From Bacteroidales bacterium UBA3653 (GTDB lineage Bacteria > Bacteroidota > Bacteroidia > Bacteroidales > Paludibacteraceae), in the NCBI GenBank assembly GCA_002373505.1, contig DFKE01000014.1, forward strand, positions 283,590 through 347,589: DNA of 64,000 nt, in the 5' to 3' direction. The notes under the pieces are model-generated. The model saw nothing but the letters and a program-made list of their open reading frames with translations, had not been told where the DNA came from and searched no databases. This document shows, in pieces, positions 7,197-15,239 of this stretch (within the stretch, counting starts at the first letter, position 1; every line of letters begins with the position of its first letter). Position numbers and translations under genes: made by a program.

Positions 7197-8918
7197 TTAT
7201 GCTTTGGGGTTAGGTATTTCTACAGGCGCCGTATTCCTTATCTGCGTAGGGGTGACACCGTAGTATTTGGTGACCGCTCGCGTGAAATTAGGCAGCTGCA
7301 TATAGCCGCATTTCTCGGCTACCTCGGAGATAGGCATATCGCGGAAATTATGGAGGAGATATTTGGCTTTGCTCATACGCACCTTGAGGATATAAGACTG
7401 CGGCGTCTCGGAGATGAGTTTGTCGAGTCTGGTACGCATACCCGAGACAGAGACATGCATGGTTTTGGCGAGTGTCTTGAGGTCCAGTTCTCCTTGTTCG
7501 GAGAGCACACTGATGGCCTCCGCAAGGTCGTTGAGGAAGAGCCGGTCGTCCGCGGTCATCTCCGTTTTGGCGAAGACCTGGTCAGACATGATATTCCGGT
7601 ACCGTCTGTCCGCCTCGGAATATTTGTCCTCCATGGATGATATATTGCGGTTGTACTCCTGTTCGTTTCTCTTATGGCGCCTGTAGGTATAGTAAGCCGC
7701 AGCAGCCATGATCAGAACGAGGGCGAGGACTGCCGCTACGGCTATCCAGAGTACGCGCCGTTTCTCGACCCTCGCCCGCTGCGCCTCCTGCTGGAGGATA
7801 TCGTTATGATAGATAGCATTATAGCGGCTGATCGCTTCATCCGTTTCGCGGCTATGGATAGAGTCCTGGAGCTGCTTCACGCGTTCGAGATGGAGCACCG
7901 CTTCGTCCGGAGCAGAGGTCTTGAGCGCCTTGCCGAGGCCCTCACGCGCGTGCGATTCATTATATAAATCGCCCTGTATGAAGAAGAGCGCAGCCGCTTC
8001 GCGGTAGTATTCCGCCGCTTCCTTTTCATCTCCCTGCGCCAAGAGGATATCCCCCATCTGGTTCTGGCAAATACCGAGCGAATGCGTGTTACCGGCTTTC
8101 TCAAGCAGCGGCATCGCCTCCGCCAGCGAGCGTTTGGCTTCACCTACCTTTCCCATCGCCAGTTCGGCATTGGCAACCTGGGAGAGGCGTACGCCTATCC
8201 TGGCGCTGTCCTTTCTCTGACGCTCGATAGCAAGCGCTTTGCGGGCATAAGAGAGCGACTGCTTGGAGTCCCCCATGGCTTTGTACATCTCCGAGGCGGT
8301 ACCGAAGATAACCGCCCTGCGCGCCAGATTGGATGTAAGCGAATTGGCAGCCACCGCCTCGCGTACGTATTTCTCCGCCTCGGCTGGTTTGCCCGCAGCA
8401 ATATAGACTCCGGCGATATTATTGAGTGTCGAACTGAGATGGTCGTAATTGCCGCTCTTGGAGTCTATGAGATAGCACTCGTTGAGCGCCTCGGCTGCCT
8501 TGTCAAACTCGCTGAGGCGGAAATAAGCGGCACCGAGGAGGCTATATACATCCCCTTGCGAGTCGGGGTCCACATGCTCCGTACATGAAGCCGCCGCGTT
8601 CTCGCAATACTGCACTGCGCGCCGGTAGTCCCCCTCGCCATAGTAATACTCGGCGAGATAATACCAGACATTGACGTCCACGGAATCCATGTGCGCATCG
8701 GCTGGGAAACGAACCTGCGAATCAATATATCTCTTGTTATAAAGGTACTCGAAAAAATCGTTCGCTCTCGCCAAACGCACTTCCGGCTGCTTCGTCCGGG
8801 AATAACGAAGAGCATAATTGTCCATCCGGTCGGAGAAATCAGAGGCACCCAGCGGCATAGCAATCCACAAAATAGACAACACGCCAAGACACCATTTGAG
8901 ACTGCGATAAAGATTCAT
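7197..8918 (-). CDS. TPR-transmembrane-AraC family regulator
   Basis: Protein of 573 aa. Signal or anchor at 8-24; ~8 TPR-like helix pairs at ~45-350 (for example YYLAEYYYGEGDYRRAVQYC, GDILLAQGDEKEAAEYYREA) predicted to lie in the periplasm; a transmembrane helix at 389-411 (LWIAVAAVLALVLIMAAAAYY) with basic residues on its cytoplasmic side; a short coiled coil; and an AraC/XylS-type HTH domain at ~478-563 (SEVAEKCGYMQLPNFTRAV). This one-protein transmembrane regulator plan is common in Bacteroidota. The sensed signal is unknown. TTATCATAA boxes upstream of its own promoter and upstream of the BACON operon suggest it controls both. Confidence 0.88.
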   Translation of the reverse strand: MNLYRSLKWCLGVLSILWIAMPLGASDFSDRMDNYALRYSRTKQPEVRLARANDFFEYLYNKRYIDSQVRFPADAHMDSVDVNVWYYLAEYYYGEGDYRRAVQYCENAAASCTEHVDPDSQGDVYSLLGAAYFRLSEFDKAAEALNECYLIDSKSGNYDHLSSTLNNIAGVYIAAGKPAEAEKYVREAVAANSLTSNLARRAVIFGTASEMYKAMGDSKQSLSYARKALAIERQRKDSARIGVRLSQVANAELAMGKVGEAKRSLAEAMPLLEKAGNTHSLGICQNQMGDILLAQGDEKEAAEYYREAAALFFIQGDLYNESHAREGLGKALKTSAPDEAVLHLERVKQLQDSIHSRETDEAISRYNAIYHNDILQQEAQRARVEKRRVLWIAVAAVLALVLIMAAAAYYTYRRHKRNEQEYNRNISSMEDKYSEADRRYRNIMSDQVFAKTEMTADDRLFLNDLAEAISVLSEQGELDLKTLAKTMHVSVSGMRTRLDKLISETPQSYILKVRMSKAKYLLHNFRDMPISEVAEKCGYMQLPNFTRAVTKYYGVTPTQIRNTAPVEIPNPKA

Positions 8919-8943
8919 AGAGTCAAGATTTCAAAATCCGTTG

Positions 8944-8951
8944 CAAAGGTA
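8944..8951 (-). promoter_or_regulatory. -7 box TACCTTTG of regulator gene
   Basis: TACCTTTG on the minus strand, a full match to the Bacteroidota -7 consensus, 26 bp upstream of the start codon. The paired operator boxes at 8974-9010 lie immediately upstream. Confidence 0.75.
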
Positions 8952-8973
8952 CAACTTTTTTTGCATATAATTG

Positions 8974-9010
8974 TTATCATAAAATGCAAAAAATTTATCA
9001 TAACATGCAA
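8974..9010. promoter_or_regulatory. tandem TTATCATAA boxes, regulator side
   Basis: TTATCATAAAATGCAA at 8974-8989 and TTATCATAACATGCAA at 8995-9010: two copies differing at one position, 21 bp apart start to start, so on the same helix face. They sit just upstream of the regulator's -7 box, the usual place for an AraC-family activator or autoregulator. Confidence 0.65.
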
Positions 9011-9013
9011 AAA

Positions 9014-9060
9014 GGTGCAAAAACTCGCTTTTTTCCCCATTAGAAACGAGTTTTTGCACC
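9014..9060 (-). terminator. rho-independent terminator after CoA-transferase
   Basis: A perfect 14-bp inverted repeat, GGTGCAAAAACTCG (9014-9027) and CGAGTTTTTGCACC (9047-9060). On the minus strand it is followed by TTTTT and lies 36 bp after the CoA-transferase stop codon. It also isolates the CoA-transferase from the regulator promoter. Confidence 0.7.
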
Positions 9061-9095
9061 CCAAAATTAAGAAAAAAATGTCTTAAATCTTCCCT

Positions 9096-10589
9096 CTAAC
9101 GTTTGTAGTTTTCCCATTTGGTGTTGCGCATATCGCCGGATTTCATGAACTCCTCGTGCATTGCAAAAGCGCAGGAGAGCTCGTGTGGTGTCTGGCCGTG
9201 CTTGGCGATCTTCAGGTAGTCACGTAGCATCTCGCGGTATTCCGGAGCTACGCAGTTGTTGATGATCTCCTCGGCACGCTGACGCGGACTCTTGCCGCGA
9301 AGGTCTGCCACACCGATCTCGGTTACGATCACCTTGACGGAGTGCTCGCTATGATCGAGGTGCGTCACCATCGGTACGATAGACGAGATAGCGCCGTTCT
9401 TCGCAGTCGATGCGGTGGTGAAGATACTCAGGTAAGCGTTGCGCGCGAAATCGCCGCTGCCGCCGATACCGTTCATCATCTTCGTGCCGCATACATGCGT
9501 CGAGTTGACGTTGCCGTAGATATCTACCTCCAGAGCTGTGTTGATCGCAATCAGACCCAGTCGGCGGATCACCTCCGGGTTGTTGGACGTCTCCTGAGGA
9601 CGGAGAAGCATCTTGTCGTGGTAGAAATCCAGGTTCTCCAGCACTTCTGCCATCTTGCTCTCTACCAGACGCAGCGAGCAACCCGAAGCGAACTTGCAAT
9701 GACCGGCTTTGATGAGGTCCACTACGGAGTCCTGTACGACCTCCGAATACATCTCGAACGGCGGGATATGCGGGTTCTTACCCAGCTCTCCGAGTACGGC
9801 GTTGGCTACGTTGCCTACACCGCTCTGGATCGGCAGGAAAGAAGAAGGGATACGTCCCTCGTGCATCTCTTTCTCCAGGAAGAGCGCTACGTTCTCGCCG
9901 ATCTTGGCGGTCGTGGCATCTACCGGAGTGAAGGCGGCTATCTCGTTAGGCCTGTTGGTCTTGACGACTGCGGCTATCTTCGACGGATCTACTTTGATAT
10001 GGTCCGAGCCGCAGCGGTCGGACGGCTTGTAGATCGGTATCTCGCGACGCATAGGCGGGTCAAGAGGTTCATAGAGATCGTGCATACCGCGCATGGCAGC
10101 CGGGAACATCTCGTTCAGCTCCACAATGATCTTGTCTGCCATGCGGCAGATAGTAGGCATAATACCTACACCGGCTGCCGGAACGATTGTACCGTCCTCG
10201 CCTACATACGAAGCCTCGATGATGGCGAACTTGGGCTTCGGCAGAAAACCGTAACGCAAGTCCTGCGCCATGTGGCTCAGGTGCATGTCGAAATAGTGGG
10301 TTCCCTCGGCGTTGATCTCTTCGCGCATGGACTTGTTCGACTGGTACGGAGTACGGAACTCCACTGCGTGAGCACGTGCCAGCGCACCGTCGCAACTGTC
10401 ACCCATCGACGCACCGGTCTCCAGTCCTACGCGGAAAGGAACACCCTCTGCATGCAGACGCTCTGCACGCTGCGCCAATGCAAAAGGAACTGCCTTGGGC
10501 ACACCCGTGGCAGTAAAACCACCCATGCCCAAGACATCACCATGTTGTATCAATTCCGCCGCTTCTTCGGCGGTCATAAACGGAAGCAT
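9096..10589 (-). CDS. scpC: succinate/acetate CoA-transferase
   Basis: Class I CoA-transferase of 497 aa, the acetyl-CoA hydrolase/succinyl-CoA:acetate CoA-transferase family. It exchanges CoA between acetyl-CoA or propionyl-CoA and succinate or acetate in mixed-acid and propionate fermentation. Visible family motifs: GDVLGMGGFTATGVPKAVP near the N-terminus, MYSEVVQDSVVDL (probably containing the catalytic Glu, from knowledge of AarC-type enzymes), GNVNSTHVCGTKMMNGIGGS and VTEIGVADLRGKSPRQRAEE. Length is normal. The start at 10589 (MLPFMTAEEA) is the longest; MTAEEA at 10577 is also possible. It stands alone and is closed by a strong terminator. Confidence 0.92.
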   Translation of the reverse strand: MLPFMTAEEAAELIQHGDVLGMGGFTATGVPKAVPFALAQRAERLHAEGVPFRVGLETGASMGDSCDGALARAHAVEFRTPYQSNKSMREEINAEGTHYFDMHLSHMAQDLRYGFLPKPKFAIIEASYVGEDGTIVPAAGVGIMPTICRMADKIIVELNEMFPAAMRGMHDLYEPLDPPMRREIPIYKPSDRCGSDHIKVDPSKIAAVVKTNRPNEIAAFTPVDATTAKIGENVALFLEKEMHEGRIPSSFLPIQSGVGNVANAVLGELGKNPHIPPFEMYSEVVQDSVVDLIKAGHCKFASGCSLRLVESKMAEVLENLDFYHDKMLLRPQETSNNPEVIRRLGLIAINTALEVDIYGNVNSTHVCGTKMMNGIGGSGDFARNAYLSIFTTASTAKNGAISSIVPMVTHLDHSEHSVKVIVTEIGVADLRGKSPRQRAEEIINNCVAPEYREMLRDYLKIAKHGQTPHELSCAFAMHEEFMKSGDMRNTKWENYKR

Positions 10590-10593
10590 AATA

Positions 10594-10640
10594 ATTTACG
10601 ATTTTGTCATTTACAATTTTATCATTTATTTGGTTATTGA
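10594..10640 (+). repeat. AT-rich repeat flanking four-helix-bundle gene, downstream copy
   Basis: Reads as ATTTAC-AATTTTATCATTTATTTGG...TGAACCATTT on the plus strand. A related sequence lies at 11021-11068 in the opposite orientation, so the two bracket the small gene as an imperfect inverted repeat. A third copy is at 15540-15606. Confidence 0.6.
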
Positions 10641-10653
10641 ACCATTTATAGAC

Positions 10654-11013
10654 TTAAAAATCGCGCTTGGTTTTAAAAGTATCTATGGATTTAGTGGTAA
10701 TCTTGCAAAGTTCCAAACACTCGTCGAACAAAGGCTCTACACGTGATTTAGGAAGCATTCCACTATCCATTATGAGACTTAACCAATAAGATGTTTCATC
10801 AATTTCTTCTTCAACAATCTTTAACTTATTCACAAAATCTTTATCTGATTTTGCTATACAGGCAGCGCGATAATTAGCAGCAGGAGAAGTACCGGAACGA
10901 ATAATCTGTTTAGCGATTGCTATGCCGGAAATTGTTTGGGGCATAGCATCAGCCAACTTAATGATTCGCAATGAAAATTGCCTGAAACGTTCCTTTAACT
11001 CATCCTTGGTCAT
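10654..11013 (-). CDS. four-helix-bundle protein (23S rRNA IVS type)
   Basis: Small protein of 119 aa matching the four-helix-bundle family first found in 23S rRNA intervening sequences (relatives include the Avd accessory protein of diversity-generating retroelements). The pattern is typical: RFRQFSLRIIKLADAMPQT, then IAKQIIRSGTSPAANYRAAC and EEEIDETSYWLSLI. Basic helices suggest nucleic-acid binding, but the role is unknown. I choose the ATG at 11013. No reverse transcriptase or template repeat is nearby, so it is not part of a retroelement here. Flanking inverted AT-rich repeats suggest it moved as a unit. Confidence 0.85.
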   Translation of the reverse strand: MTKDELKERFRQFSLRIIKLADAMPQTISGIAIAKQIIRSGTSPAANYRAACIAKSDKDFVNKLKIVEEEIDETSYWLSLIMDSGMLPKSRVEPLFDECLELCKITTKSIDTFKTKRDF

Positions 11014-11020
11014 AAATATC

Positions 11021-11068
11021 AAAATGGCTCAATAAATGCCAAAATAAATGACAAAATGGTAAATGTTT
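11021..11068 (-). repeat. AT-rich repeat flanking four-helix-bundle gene, upstream copy
   Basis: On the minus strand: CATTTACCATTTTGTCATTT, ATTTTGGCATTTATTGAGCC and ATTTTG. Inverted relative to 10594-10640 and clearly related to the copy inside the GtrA gene. Confidence 0.6.
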
Positions 11069-11082
11069 AAATATGAAAATGA

Positions 11083-12081
11083 TTAGGCTTTTCCGTCACT
11101 GCCCAGCACGTTGATGATCTTATGTTTGTACAGCTCGGTCATCAGGTCACGAGCAGGACCGCAGTATTTACGCGGATCGAACTCTGCCGGCTTCTCGGCA
11201 AACACTTTGCGGACTGCTGCGGTGAACGCCAGACGGCTGTCGGAGTCGATGTTGATCTTGCATACTGCACTCTTGGCTGCCTTGCGGAGTTGCTCCTCAG
11301 GAATACCTACTGCGTCAGGCAGCTTGCCGCCGTATTTGTTGATCATATCTACATACTCCTGCGGAACGGAAGACGAACCGTGAAGTACGATCGGGAAGCC
11401 CGGAAGCTTCTCCATCACTGCATCCAGAACGTCGAATGCCAATGGCGGCGGTACAAGACGGCCGGTCTTCGGGTCACGCGTGCACTGCTCCGGAGTGAAC
11501 TTGTATGCGCCGTGGCTGGTTCCGATAGAGATTGCCAGACTGTCGCAGCCCGTACGCGTAGCGAAATCAACTACCTCTTCCGGCTTCGTATAGTGGCTGA
11601 CAGCAGACGAAACCTCATCCTCAACACCTGCAAGAACGCCCAGCTCTGCCTCTACGGTTACATCGTACTGGTGAGCGTAGTCAACAACTTTCTTGGTCAG
11701 CGCGATGTTCTCCTCGTAAGGAAGCGAAGAAGCATCGATCATAACGCTCGAGAAACCGAAATCAACGCAGCTCTTGCAAAGCTCGAAGCTGTCTCCGTGG
11801 TCGAGGTGCAGACAGATCTGCGGGTGCTCCCAACCCAGCTCTTTGGCGTACTCTACTGCGCCTTGAGCCATGTAACGCAACAACGTCTGGTTGGCGTAGT
11901 TACGCGCACCTTTCGATACCTGAAGGATGACAGGACTCTTGGTCTCTGCAGCTGCTTTGATGATAGCCTGAAGCTGCTCCATGTTGTTGAAATTGAACGC
12001 AGGGATTGCATAGCCTCCCTTGATTGCCTTGGCAAACATCTCACGGGTGTTCACAAGGCCTAATTCTTTGAAACTTACCAT
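11083..12081 (-). CDS. fba: class II fructose-bisphosphate aldolase
   Basis: Zinc-dependent aldolase of 332 aa that cleaves fructose-1,6-bisphosphate to DHAP and glyceraldehyde-3-phosphate in glycolysis and condenses them in gluconeogenesis. Visible motifs: AIPAFNFNNMEQLQAI at the N-terminus, the metal-binding HLDHGDSFE, EAELGVLAGVEDEV, the phosphate-binding ISIGTSHGAYKF and LHGSSSVP. Length matches the class II form in Bacteroidales. Start at 12081 is the only reasonable one. It is followed by, and may be co-transcribed with, the fucose-isomerase-like pair upstream on the same strand. Confidence 0.96.
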   Translation of the reverse strand: MVSFKELGLVNTREMFAKAIKGGYAIPAFNFNNMEQLQAIIKAAAETKSPVILQVSKGARNYANQTLLRYMAQGAVEYAKELGWEHPQICLHLDHGDSFELCKSCVDFGFSSVMIDASSLPYEENIALTKKVVDYAHQYDVTVEAELGVLAGVEDEVSSAVSHYTKPEEVVDFATRTGCDSLAISIGTSHGAYKFTPEQCTRDPKTGRLVPPPLAFDVLDAVMEKLPGFPIVLHGSSSVPQEYVDMINKYGGKLPDAVGIPEEQLRKAAKSAVCKINIDSDSRLAFTAAVRKVFAEKPAEFDPRKYCGPARDLMTELYKHKIINVLGSDGKA

Positions 12082-12112
12082 AATTGAACTGTTTTATTTG
12101 TTATGTTGAACT

Positions 12113-12155
12113 CTTAATTTTGAATTTTTAATTTTGAATTTTTAATTTTGAATTC
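12113..12155. repeat. AT-rich tandem repeat AATTTTTAATTTTG
   Basis: About three 14-bp units. The array supplies the last codons (EFKIKNSKLKIQN) and the stop codon of the upstream gene, so the repeat has entered and extended a coding end. Confidence 0.8.
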
Positions 12156-13223
12156 GCCTGCATGGTGGCCTTTGATCAACACATGGTGGTTGTGGATCGG
12201 GTCGGTCAGGAAATACCGGGCCAGTTCGGGCGTCGCCTTGATCCATACCTGCGTGCGGCACAGGTTCTCCTCGTATTGGCATCGCTCCAGCTCCACATCC
12301 GCTGCCAGCATCCTCTTCAGATCGCCGCTCAGCTTGACCAGCGTATAGTCGCCCGTCGGCAACTCGCCATGGATAGCCACGCCTATGCCCGACTCGAAAT
12401 GCGTTGTGTACTCATGCTTCTCTGTCATACCCAGAGGAAGCGTGCAGTGCGCAAAGAGCATCTCGCCGTCCGCGTGGATACGGGCGGGATTGACTTGGAA
12501 GCATAACTCGCCGGTCAGACGCTTGCAGACCATCATCGTCAGCAGCGTCGGGATGTCGCCTTCGCACGCGGCGGGAATACCTTCGTCGTTCAACTTGCTC
12601 AGGGCGATACACCCGGTGTTCTTGACCGTCGTCAGCAGGTCGAAGCAACGCAGCGTCACGCCCTGCAAATCATATCGGGAGACGATCTCTTTCAGACGCT
12701 CGTAGATAGCCTCAGCGCCTTTCATTCCCGGATCTACCTCACCAAGCGAAGTAACCTCCTCAATCGGTATATCTACCAATTCGCAGTTCATCCGCTCCAA
12801 TACTTGCTGATAATCCACAACGGAAGAAATCAACCAGTCACTAGGAAAACCCACTACACCGAGACGGAGCGGCTGGGCGCTTTTCAGGACAGCCTCACTC
12901 GGCTCTATGGTCACACCCTCCTTGGTACTTGGTACTTCGTCACTTGGTTCCTTGTCCAATACTCTGCCCGTACCGTTATGCTGGCGGATATAACTTAGTA
13001 TCTCAAGCGATGCCGCAAGCGAATTGCTATGACCGCTCACTACCAGATATACAGGCTTCTTCAGGTCGATCAGACCTTCTTTGACCAGCTGTACGAACTT
13101 GCCTTCCGTTCCCCCGGTCAGTACCGCCACCACTTGGTGGTTCTGCAAGAACTCCTCACTCACCTCGAACGGCATACTCAGCCGCTCACGATGCATCGCC
13201 GATGATAAGATATGTAATAACAT
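12114..13223 (-). CDS. fucose/arabinose-isomerase-like protein, copy 1
   Basis: Protein of 369 aa that resembles the C-terminal half of L-fucose/L-arabinose isomerases: an N-terminal Rossmann-like segment (QVVAVLTGGTEGKFVQLV), the centre TLRCFDLLTTVKNTGCIALS, CEGDIPTLLTMMVCKRLTGE, then a domain ending in PIHNHHVLIKGHHAGEF. I infer the family; substrate is unknown and it may be a non-classical isomerase or sugar-binding protein. Start is the ATG at 13223 (MLLHILSSAMHRERLSM); the longer frame upstream is only the 3x21-bp repeat. Two repeat insertions are visible: EPSDEVPSTKEG in a loop (also found in RsmA) and a repeat-derived C-terminus. Confidence 0.6.
   Translation of the reverse strand: MLLHILSSAMHRERLSMPFEVSEEFLQNHQVVAVLTGGTEGKFVQLVKEGLIDLKKPVYLVVSGHSNSLAASLEILSYIRQHNGTGRVLDKEPSDEVPSTKEGVTIEPSEAVLKSAQPLRLGVVGFPSDWLISSVVDYQQVLERMNCELVDIPIEEVTSLGEVDPGMKGAEAIYERLKEIVSRYDLQGVTLRCFDLLTTVKNTGCIALSKLNDEGIPAACEGDIPTLLTMMVCKRLTGELCFQVNPARIHADGEMLFAHCTLPLGMTEKHEYTTHFESGIGVAIHGELPTGDYTLVKLSGDLKRMLAADVELERCQYEENLCRTQVWIKATPELARYFLTDPIHNHHVLIKGHHAGEFKIKNSKLKIQN
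12919..12957. repeat. in-frame AAGTACC repeat in copy 1
   Basis: On the minus strand GGACAAGGAACCAAGTGACG is followed by two AAGTACC units, coding for EPSDEVPSTKE. The same sequence lies in frame inside rsmA (16457-16493). The second paralogue lacks it, so it is an insertion. Confidence 0.75.
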
Positions 13224-13239
13224 AATGTATCTATGTTTT

Positions 13240-13302
13240 TTAGGGTCCCCGGAGTAAACCTTAGGGTCCCCGGAGTAAACCTTAGGGTCCCCGGAGTAAA
13301 CC
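13240..13302. repeat. 3 x 21-bp perfect tandem repeat
   Basis: Three exact copies of a 21-bp unit starting TTAGGGTCCCCGGAG (13240-13260, 13261-13281, 13282-13302). On the minus strand it is open and would encode VYSGDPK three times just before the start of copy 1. The unit contains the palindrome GGTCCCCGGAG/GGGGACC. Confidence 0.9.
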
Positions 13303-13394
13303 AAGCCAAAGGCTGTTTGCTACGGGGAAGGCGCAGCGCAAGGCGTAGCGTAATCGAGCGGCTGTGCTGCGAGTCACGCGAGCCTTAGCGCAAG

Positions 13395-14483
13395 CTACTC
13401 CCTCCAGAATTTCGCCGCGTGGTGACCTTTGATCAGCACATGGTGGTCAGACAAAGGACTTGTCAGCAGGTACTGGCTTACGATAGGCGTACTCTGTACC
13501 CATATTTGGGTACGGCACATGTTCTTCTCGTACTGGCAACCCGTCACTTGCACATTCACTGCCAGCAACCGTTTCATATCCTGGCTCAACTTGACCAGAG
13601 TATAATCGCCTGGCTCCACTTCCCCGTGGATGGCTACGCCTATGCCGGACTCGAAATGAGTCGTGTACTCATGTTTCTTCGTCATCGACAGAGCTATCGT
13701 ACATTTAGCCAGCAGGATCTTACCGTCCGGCTGAATACGTGCCGGAGAACCCATCCATGCTACCTCGCCGGTCAGACGCTTGCAAGCCATCATCGTCAGC
13801 AATACAGGTATATCGCCTTCGCAACCGGCAGGAATACCTTCGTCGTTCAACTTGCTGATGGCTATGCAACCCGTGTTCTTCACGGTCGTGAACAGGTCGA
13901 AACAACGGATCGTGATGCCGTCCAGCTTATGTTTGGCGATGATCTCTTTCAGACGCTCATAGATTGCCTCGGCGCCTTTCATTCCCGGATCTACCTCACC
14001 AAGCGAAGTAACCTCCTCGAACGGAATGTCTATCAATTCGCAGTTCATCGTCTCCTCGACGGACTTGTAATCCACGCTGGATGCAATAAGCCAGTCCGAA
14101 GGCTTGCCTACGATACCCAAACGCATCTTTTTATCGCTCTTGAGCACCTTCGCTAACGGAGAACGGGTCAGCGATGCGGTATCGCTGTCATCTACAAACA
14201 CCGTATCTTTCGAGTGATGCATGATCTTCGCTATTCCGTTGCGCTGACGGATAAAACTCAAGATCTCCAAGGCTGCCGGTAGCGAGTTGCTGAAACCGCT
14301 CACCATCAGGTAAACAGGTCTTTTCAGATCAATCAGTTTCTCGCGTACGAGATCTACGAACATCGCCTCGGTTCCTCCGGAGAGGACGGCTACTACTTGG
14401 TTCTCTTCTGCAAAAGAGTCCGAAATCTTGAACGGCATTTCTGATACCTCCGTGTGGAGTTTCGAGCATAATTTGTGTAGCAT
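13395..14483 (-). CDS. fucose/arabinose-isomerase-like protein, copy 2
   Basis: Protein of 362 aa, paralogue of 12114-13223 and alignable along its whole length (for example VTSLGEVDPGMKGAEAIYER is identical in both). Same motifs: QVVAVLSGGTEAMFVDLV, IRCFDLFTTVKNTGCIAIS, CEGDIPVLLTMMACKRLTGE and SDHHVLIKGHHAAKF. The conserved acidic and His residues fit the metal-binding C-terminal domain of fucose/arabinose isomerases, but the length is well below a full FucI (~590 aa). Function not assigned. It has its own likely promoter (TAAATTTG at 14710-14717). The two copies probably arose by tandem duplication. Confidence 0.6.
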   Translation of the reverse strand: MLHKLCSKLHTEVSEMPFKISDSFAEENQVVAVLSGGTEAMFVDLVREKLIDLKRPVYLMVSGFSNSLPAALEILSFIRQRNGIAKIMHHSKDTVFVDDSDTASLTRSPLAKVLKSDKKMRLGIVGKPSDWLIASSVDYKSVEETMNCELIDIPFEEVTSLGEVDPGMKGAEAIYERLKEIIAKHKLDGITIRCFDLFTTVKNTGCIAISKLNDEGIPAGCEGDIPVLLTMMACKRLTGEVAWMGSPARIQPDGKILLAKCTIALSMTKKHEYTTHFESGIGVAIHGEVEPGDYTLVKLSQDMKRLLAVNVQVTGCQYEKNMCRTQIWVQSTPIVSQYLLTSPLSDHHVLIKGHHAAKFWRE

Positions 14484-14637
14484 GGTTGTATTATTTTATG
14501 GGTTAGTTTGCTTCTCAACTAAAATAAGACTTTATCTATTGTCTATTTCTTTGTTTATTTTTAAATGAACAGCTTACTTTCTTACTGGACAGTAGTGCGT
14601 GTTCATATGATGTAATTCTATTTTGTTTCCATATCTC

Positions 14638-14659
14638 TTCCCCCTTTAGGGGGCCTCCT
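14638..14659. repeat. GC-rich palindromic repeat
   Basis: TTCCCCCTTTAGGGGGCCTCC, intergenic member of the palindromic family (stem CCCCC-TTTA-GGGGG). A truncated half copy follows near 14684. Confidence 0.7.
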
Positions 14660-14709
14660 ATTCAGAGAACTTTTCCCTTGCTTCCCCCTTTATTCTACAA
14701 TTCAGCGTG

Positions 14710-14717
14710 CAAATTTA
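14710..14717 (-). promoter_or_regulatory. -7 box TAAATTTG of copy 2
   Basis: TAAATTTG on the minus strand, followed by GCACGCTG as at other promoters of this window. The leader to 14483 would be ~220 nt. Confidence 0.45.
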
Positions 14718-14990
14718 GTGTTTTTTTTTGATATACGCAAATAAATCTTATTTTTTCTCATTTTTTATTTCTTATTCCTTCTCATTTTATTTCCCTTTTT
14801 TCCCCATTTTATTGTTTCTTTCGGTGGCATTTTTGCCGCCGGTAATTCGCTTTTTAACCGCCGGCCATTAGCTTTTTTATCGCCGGCCATTCGTTATTTT
14901 ATATATTCTATTGTTTCTTTCGGTGGCATTCTTGCCATCGTTTTTTCTCTGTTTCATACCTCATTTCCGACTCAAAATAAGAGCCGGAAA

Positions 14991-15144
14991 AGGACTGAAT
15001 AAGCACTGCTAAAGACAAGTCCTAGACTTTGTTAAAATAAATTACGTATAATTCGCATATATTCAATTAGTTACAGAGTTGCAAAAAACATCGAAAAACG
15101 CCTTGTTTTTCCGTTTCAATTGCACTTTTTAGGGCATTTTTTCT
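14991..15144 (+). ncRNA. dispersed intergenic element, copy 1
   Basis: Related over ~145 nt to 37743-37885, in the same orientation. A 26-nt core (15012-15037, containing AAGACAAGTCCTAGACTTTG) is identical. Both copies keep a short palindrome AAGTC-CTA-GACTT, then a TACG(T/C)ATAAT..GCATA segment, then a hairpin of the form AAAAAC-nnn-GTTTTT with different loops. Could be a small RNA, a recombination site or a transposon remnant; the sequence alone does not decide. No protein is encoded. Confidence 0.5.
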
Positions 15145-15166
15145 CTTTTTGATGAATTTGAATAAC

Positions 15167-15196
15167 AAAAAAACGCCACGCATCGAAGCATGGCGT
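15167..15196 (-). terminator. terminator of the GtrA operon
   Basis: Stem ACGCCAnGC (15173-15181) / GCnTGGCGT (15188-15196) with loop ATCGAA, followed on the minus strand by seven T residues. A second hairpin (AGCAGCG...CGCTGCT, about 15199-15219) lies between it and the stop codon. Confidence 0.85.
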
Positions 15197-15239
15197 ATAG
15201 CAGCGGAAATAGCGCTGCTTCATCCTATAGGCTTTCATA

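Larger units (their letters stand above)
14484..15239. other. 756-bp gene-free stretch
   Basis: No credible gene. It holds a -7 box for the gene at 14483, a GC-rich palindrome at 14638-14659, a 21-bp direct repeat (ATTGTTTCTTTCGGTGGCATT at 14811-14831 and 14910-14930) with two CGCCGGCCATT(A/C)G motifs between the copies, the dispersed element at 14991-15144, and the GtrA-operon terminator at 15167-15196. Confidence 0.7.

Noticed and set aside
10654..11013. Avd gene of a diversity-generating retroelement.
   Set aside because: No reverse transcriptase, template repeat or variable C-type-lectin target gene in the surroundings.
13303..13394. Possible attC-like or tRNA-like structure between the isomerase-like genes (GCAGCGCAAGGCGTAGCGTAATCG).
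   Set aside because: No cloverleaf with a T-loop GTTCGAA and no integrase; only weak self-complementarity.
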